DNA of 64,000 nt from Cokeromyces recurvatus (lineage: Eukaryota; Mucoromycota; Mucoromycetes; Mucorales; Mucoraceae): positions 434,001 to 498,000 of the forward strand of contig NW_026251405.1 of NCBI RefSeq assembly GCF_025118155.1, written 5' to 3'. This document shows positions 59,241-64,000 of this stretch, piece by piece. A program made the position numbers and the translations under genes. How positions within the stretch are numbered: position 1 is the first letter of the stretch; each line of letters begins with the position of its first letter. The notes beneath the pieces are model-generated. The model was not told where the DNA came from. It worked only from the letters and a program-made list of their open reading frames with translations, and searched no databases.

Positions 59241-61584
59241 GTAAGGAAAAGAAAGTTAATCTGTATCTCTCTCCCTCTCTCTCCTTTATATATATATATA
59301 GATGAGATTCAAATGTGGAAGAATAAATATGAAGCATTAGCTAAATTGTATAGCCAATTAAGAAAGGAGCATATTGATTTGTTGAACAAATATAAAGGAC
59401 TTCAAGTCAAGGCCAATTCTGCACAAGAAGCTACAGAAAAACTGGAACGCATGCAAGCTGATATGCGAGCTAAAAATATTGAACTCGCCGATTTAATTCG
59501 TGAACGTGATAGAGCTCGTAATGAATTGGCTCGTCTTCAAGGTGTAAAGTATAATAGAAATAATAATAATAATAATACCAAACTATGTCATTGCCATATA
59601 CTTATTCTCTTTTTTTTTTATTTCTTCCTTTGATTATGTAGAATCAACGTGAGGATATGGATCGTTTACGTCGTGAATTAGATGATGCTCGCGACCAAAT
59701 ACAAAATATGGGAAGATCTAAGGGAGATGAAGTCAGTGCACTTTTGACGAAATTCAACAAAGAAAAACAAGAGCTTGAAGCTAGTTTAATGGAGAAGCAA
59801 GCATTAATTGATGAATTCCTCAAACAAATTGAAGATCAACAAGGTGAAGCTGATCACATTCGACAAGTAAATTAAAGCATGAAAAGAAAAGAAAAGAGAA
59901 ATAATATGAAGAGAAATTAATTAATTACTTTTTTTTTCTTTCTTTCTTTGTAGGAAAAAGATGAAGAAATTGCTGTCTTACAAGCAGGCATGGATGAATG
60001 TCTCTCTCAACTTGCTGAATTACAACAGGTAAATGCATATAATTAAAATAGAAGGAGAAAAAAAAAGATGAAACTCAATTTTGTCATACAATAGAATGAC
60101 AGACAGCATGAGCTTCAAGAAGAACTGAGTCATTTGGAAAGTCAACAAACTGATAAATTAAATCAAATCTTGGGTAAATAATGACAACGAGCGTCTTTAT
60201 AAAAAAAAATGTTCTCTCATTATTACTATTATTATTAACATTAGATTGTATCTTGAGCACCTCCATTCAAAAAATAAATGGCTATCTTTATGAAATGGAT
60301 GCACCTAATTATCATGGTAATGAAAATGCAACACCTGAACTAGCACTTTCTATGATTGAAAGAGCTAGTATCACATCTGTTGAATTCATGTCAGCCTTTA
60401 GCAAATTCCTTGATGGCAGTAATACCGGTGATCATACTAGTACCATTACACGTACACTTGAATTTGCTGATACTATCGTTGATGTCCTTCAACATGCTAA
60501 GGGCATCACTCAATATGTAATGAGAGATGAAGATGGTGAAGAATTAGTTAAATTAGGCAAGGCCTCAGCTGAATCTTGTATTCACTATTTTAGTAGCGTC
60601 ATGTCAACCTATCTTAAAATGTTACCACCAGCACAACGTCCTGAAGTTGTAATTCAGGGTGATATGCGAGTTCAAGAGGCACTAACAAAACTCTCCCAAA
60701 AGACCGAGGACCTTATTTTGACAGCTACTACTGATGTCAACAAGATGGCAGAAGGAGAGATTGGTGAATTAGTGGAACAAGAGATGTCTCGAGCAGCACG
60801 TGCGATTGAAGAAGCAACTGCCAAGATTCAAGAACTTATGCGACGACCAGCAAATCCATCCTTTTCAGCAACGGACATTCAAGTTCATCAATTAATTTTG
60901 AATTCCGTCTTGGCACTCACAAATGCCATTGCAAATCTTATTAAATGTGCTACAGCCTCACAACAAGAGATTGTCTCACAAGGACGTGGAACATCTTCAA
61001 AGGCAGCATTCTATAAGAAACATAATCGATGGACTGAAGGTTTGATTTCAGCTGCTAAAGCAGTAGCAGTCGCGACAAACATGTTAGTAGAAGCAGCTGA
61101 TGGTGTGATCAGTAAGACACATTCACTTGAACAACTTATTGTTGCATCCAATGAAGTCTCTGCTGCAACTGCTCAGCTTGTATCTGCTTCACGTGTTAAG
61201 TCTAGCTTTATGTCACGTACTCAAGAAAGATTAGAGTTGGCTGCAAAGGCTGTCAAGGATGCTGCTGCAGAATTAGTTAAACAAGTAAAACAACTTGTAG
61301 CCCAACAAAATAAGACAGATGACTTGGATATTGATTTTAATAAGTTAAGTGTACATGAATTTAAACGTCGTGAAATGGAACAACAAGTAAAGATTTTAAA
61401 GTTGGATGCTGAATTGACCAATGCTAGACGTGTTTTAGCCGAAATGAGGTAAAGAGAAAAAGAAAAGAATGAGGTGATTTCATGTATTCTAATTTATTTT
61501 ATTTTATTTTATTTTTTTTTTTTTTTTGTAAAATATTTATACACATATAGACGTAGCGGTTATCATACTGAGGAAACAGATTAA
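57581..61584 (+). CDS. SLA2: Endocytic adaptor SLA2/END4 (HIP1R family)
   Basis: Adaptor that couples clathrin-coated pits to actin during endocytosis. Start MSYLSAEKAESELAQSIKKAC. First exons are 57581-57683, 57744-57886, 58013-58227, 58308-58492 and about 58563-59208. The N-terminal ANTH domain (CIVYTWDHRTSAIIW, QTFKALILVHKVIKDGHPN) binds PIP2; then a Pro-rich linker, a long Gln/Arg/Glu coiled coil (EYEEQQRRMAELERQRQEE) and the C-terminal I/LWEQ (THATCH) actin-binding domain (LALSMIERASITSVEFMSAFSKFL, STYLKMLP, KHNRWTEGLISAAKAVA, KVKQL-like KQVKQLVAQQN). The last exon (about 61550-61584) encodes RRSGYHTEETD. One anomaly: between PEPVIDF and QKQAEQQREYEEQ the frame breaks at TTTT (58816-58819); one extra T restores VIDF-WTQKQ. 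Everything else is intact, so a sequence error is more likely than a dead gene. Confidence 0.92.
57889..57922. repeat. A34 tract abutting the SLA2 exon 2 donor
   Basis: The donor GT at 57887-57888 is followed at once by about 34 A, so the 5' splice site reads GTAAAA and onward with no other signal. The intron then has TA-rich DNA and acceptor TAG at 58012. Confidence 0.85.
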
Positions 61585-61975
61585 ATTAAATATTTGCTTA
61601 TAAATTATTATTTTGCCAAAAGACAAAAAAAAAAAAAAAAAAATAAATAAATAAATAAATAAAAGAAAACAATATAATACTTTAATAAATGTAGAATAGA
61701 AATGACTAAAATTTTACTTAGAACGCATAACCAGAGTTGTTAGCATATATCATATCAGTCTATTATACAACAACACTAAACAATTTATACACATAAGACA
61801 CACAAGATGTTATAAATACAAAACATGTGTACAAGTATTGTTTACTCAGAGTTGAGCAAAATATAGATTTTTAATTATTCAAGATATTAAAAATAAAGCT
61901 AAATTAACCCATAAATCTTGAAAATATCTCGTTTTATAAATAAAACAAAATCGATGAATATCTGGTGAAACCTCT
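61585..61975. other. Spacer between convergent SLA2 and CsbD-like genes
   Basis: About 0.39 kb of 3' flanks, with an A19 run followed by AAAT repeats near 61624-61663. No gene or RNA recognised. Confidence 0.6.
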
Positions 61976-62299
61976 TTAGAGACCAGACTGACCAGCATTT
62001 GATCTACCAGTAGAGTATCGACTGGTAGTGTTGGTTTGACCAGTTGAGAATTGATTCATAGGGTCTTGAGGAATGTTTTGTTCGGTATTAGTATTGTTAC
62101 CATAACCAAAAGCATTAGAGGCTTTATCCTTAGCACTTTGAGCAGTACCTCTAGTCTCTCTACAGGTGTCACAGTTATCACCTTGAGCTTTACCATGAGA
62201 GCATTGAGCAGCACCTTCATTTTGCATTTGACTATTACCAACTGCACTACCAACAGCCTTCTTAATGTTACCAGCAGCAAAATCGTATAATCCACTCAT
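61976..62299 (-). CDS. Small CsbD-like stress protein
   Basis: A 107-residue hydrophilic protein. I take MSGLYDFAAGNIKKAVGSAV as start (ATG at 62297-62299), following a TTAAAAAA context; an in-frame ATG 51 codons upstream precedes Asn/Lys/Tyr low complexity and is unlikely. The N-terminal GNIKKAVGSAVGNSQMQNEG resembles the CsbD repeat (GN-K-A-G-GN--L--EG), found in bacteria and in many fungal stress-linked proteins. A short Cys/His cluster follows, C-S-H-x7-C-x2-C, that could bind a metal. The tail is rich in Asn, Thr, Gln, Ser and Gly, with no membrane segment. The function of fungal CsbD-like proteins is poorly known; I assign none. Single exon. Confidence 0.65.
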   Translation of the reverse strand: MSGLYDFAAGNIKKAVGSAVGNSQMQNEGAAQCSHGKAQGDNCDTCRETRGTAQSAKDKASNAFGYGNNTNTEQNIPQDPMNQFSTGQTNTTSRYSTGRSNAGQSGL

Positions 62300-62678
62300 T
62301 TTTTTTAAACTAATAATATAATTCAAAGAATAGATGATTAAATTATTATTATTTTTTTTTCTCTTTTTATATGAATATCGTGTGTATAATAACAGCCTCT
62401 CATTAGGATGATGCATAATAGACCCTTGTATAATAAATAGTCTATAGCCCATAATAGAGTAACAATTTTATTATATAAAAATATATATTATTTCCCATAA
62501 AGTCAATAAGACGTCAACTTGTTTCTTACAAGTCGACTTAACCTTGTTTGATCTTCTGTGGAACATTTCAACAAGGTAGATAGGATAGGTACCAGTTGAG
62601 CCTTTTTTTTTTTTTTTTTATAAGAGAAAGAGAAAATACAGGTTAATTTGTTTATTTGGATTATTTTACTAATAAATG
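62300..62678. other. Spacer between CsbD-like gene start and golgin 3' end
   Basis: About 0.38 kb with the CsbD-like promoter (minus strand). A T16 run lies near 62603-62619. No other feature seen. Confidence 0.55.
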
Positions 62679-63641
62679 TTACTTTACTCTTGTATTTTGT
62701 CTTTCTAAAAATTTAATTATAACATTACGAAGATATTCTACATTAATGGTTGTATCTACTCTTGTTTTATTTAATTTACGAATCTCTTCTCGAAGCATTT
62801 TATTAATAGTTTTTAAATTATTTTCTCTATCTTTCGCTTGTTCTAATAAATCTAATTTCCTCTTTTATAATGAAAAAAATAAAATAAAAAAAAGATAATT
62901 ATTATGTAATCTTATATTTATATATATCATTTTACACATTGCATACATTCTGCTGCATTTTTATTTTATTATCATGCTGCCAATCTTCCTTTTTTATTAA
63001 TTTATGCTGTTCGTCAGGCTTCTTTTTTTTATTAACTTTTGCTCTTCCGCTTCTACTGTTGCCGATAATGATTCACTGTGATTGAAAGTACACAACTCTT
63101 CTATTGTTAAATGATGTGTAACATTGCCCTGCTGCTGCTGCTGCTGCTGCTGTGGTGGTGGTGGTGGTGGTGGTGGTGATAATAATGACGTGTCTTTTTT
63201 AAATTCTTTTTTACAATAACAGCATATGTTTTTCGTTATCGTCTTTAAGCTTTCTCTCTTTTTCTTTAATGCAACACGATTATTACTATTAGACGATAAT
63301 GTCATTTCTTCTCGAGCAAGGAAATCATTATTTTTCTTCTTTTCGTTGTTATTGTCCTCGAGTAAGTCAAACAGTTGTTTGATTTTAGTGTCACCTAATT
63401 GGCTTAGCTTTGAAAATAACATAAATTGTTTATCATCATACCGATTCTTATAAAAAGTCAGTTGTTGAATAAGAGCTTGTGCCCTTTCTAATTCCTGTCG
63501 AATTAAGTCTGCTTCTCTAATAAAATGTAAAACATTCTTTTTTGATTCTTCTCTTTCAAGTCTTAATTCTTCAATTTCATTCATCAGACGTCGTGTTTGC
63601 TCATGTAAATCATTTGAAGTATAGTATTGCTTTTTAAGCAT
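62679..63641 (-). CDS. GRIP-domain golgin-like coiled-coil protein (apparent frame break)
   Basis: Short coiled-coil protein whose last exon (62679-62861) reads DLLEQAKDRENNLKTINKML, then IRKLNKTRVDTTINVEYLRNVIIKFLERQ. The INVEYLRNVIIKFLE part is a GRIP domain, which docks golgins on Arl1-GTP at the trans-Golgi. The upstream part starts MLKKQYYTSNDLHEQTRRLM, has coiled coils, a C-C-x2-C motif (NICCYCKKEF), and runs of eight Pro and eight Gln. The frame from the start stops at 62997, while the frame leading into the GRIP exon (KKPDEQHKLIKKEDWQHD, donor AAT|GTATGC at 62946) is shifted by one base. The shift point is a T8 run at 63023-63030; one extra base gives a continuous protein of about 290 residues. 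Without it the N-terminal part is a separate 214-residue reading frame. Confidence 0.7.
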
Positions 63642-64000
63642 TTTATATATTTATATAAATATAAGATTAAAGGAGGAAAGAAGAACAAAAAAAAAAGCGA
63701 GAAAGAGAGAGAATAGGAGTCTTATAAAGTAATGAAAAAAAAAGGAAAGAAAAGATGTATAACAGTACATATGATTTGCCACCTTATTTGGATTAAAATG
63801 TGTAAGGGAACACAGTATATGAATAAACTTCTTGTTCTATCCTATTACAATTATTTAGCCTCTATTTGTTTAATGAGGCTTTGATATATGTATATACAAA
63901 TATATATTTGTATATACATATAAATACATATATTTATTTATATATATATCTGTGTGTTTACATATTGGGTATATCGTTTTATTATATATTGGGCTTTAAT
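63642..64000. other. Upstream region of the golgin-like gene to window end
   Basis: AT-rich DNA holding the minus-strand golgin promoter, a purine-rich patch at 63670-63715 and TATA-type repeats near 63885-63950. No gene begins here that I can support. Confidence 0.5.

Noticed and set aside
9976..61584. A functional cell-wall/cortex gene cluster (casein kinase, chitin synthase, RasGAP, Rho GEF, SLA2)
   Set aside because: The genes are tens of kilobases apart, on mixed strands and interleaved with unrelated housekeeping genes; nothing suggests co-regulation.
1..64000. Mobile elements, viral insertions or CRISPR
   Set aside because: No transposase, reverse transcriptase, integrase or capsid-like frame, no terminal repeat pair with target duplication, and no spaced direct repeats were found.

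Overview
This 64 kb window is eukaryotic nuclear DNA, most likely from a fungus of the Mucoromycota (Mucorales-like). The evidence is very high A+T, many short GT-AG introns with TACTAA-type branch points, a myosin-motor chitin synthase, a fungal-type DEP-DH-PH-CNH Rho exchange factor, a YCK-type casein kinase, and long A/T homopolymers in introns and spacers. I found no rRNA, tRNA, CRISPR array, transposase, reverse transcriptase or integrase that I can defend. The placement is inferred from gene content, not from a search.

Layout. 0-7 kb: 3' end of HBS1 (+), mitochondrial branched-chain acyltransferase E2 (-), proteasome ubiquitin receptor RPN13 (+), and a secreted multicopper oxidase (-), then a 3 kb gene-free stretch. 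10-21 kb: a YCK-like casein kinase (+), mitochondrial ribosomal protein uS13m (-) back to back with the 18S rRNA methyltransferase BUD23 (+), and a large myosin-motor chitin synthase (+). 22-34 kb: a 9 kb neurofibromin/IRA-type RasGAP (+), RNA polymerase II subunit RPB11 (+), and ribosomal protein eL31 (-). 36-47 kb: a four-finger C2H2 regulator (+), a choline/ethanolamine phosphotransferase (-), a Rho GEF (+), LTO1 (+), and a secreted ML-domain lipid-binding protein (-). 48-64 kb: ribosomal protein eL19 (-), an unrecognised coiled-coil protein (-), an RS-rich protein ending in a Hub1/UBL5 fold (-), a BAG6-like ubiquitin-domain protein (+), a HAD 5'-nucleotidase of the NT5DC family (+), the endocytic adaptor SLA2/HIP1R (+), a small CsbD-like protein (-), and a GRIP-domain golgin (-).

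The genes do not form an operon or an obvious biosynthetic cluster. Several bear on common processes: translation and ribosome work (HBS1, uS13m, BUD23, eL31, eL19, LTO1), ubiquitin/proteasome biology (RPN13, BAG6-like, Hub1), and growth at the cell wall and cortex (Rho GEF, chitin synthase, SLA2, casein kinase, RasGAP). I treat this as chance neighbourhood.

The points most worth a second look are: an RS-domain/Hub1 fusion whose splicing needs a GC-AG intron; four reading-frame breaks in three genes, each repaired by one extra base in an A/T run; a chitin-synthase motor that keeps its P-loop and switch I but has lost the switch II glutamate; a RasGAP with a possible 2-nt or 14-nt micro-exon; a multicopper oxidase with lysine at the axial type-1 copper position; and a DYG in place of DFG in the casein kinase. 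I do not see a convincing wholly new system. The window reads as ordinary housekeeping genome with some unusual individual proteins.
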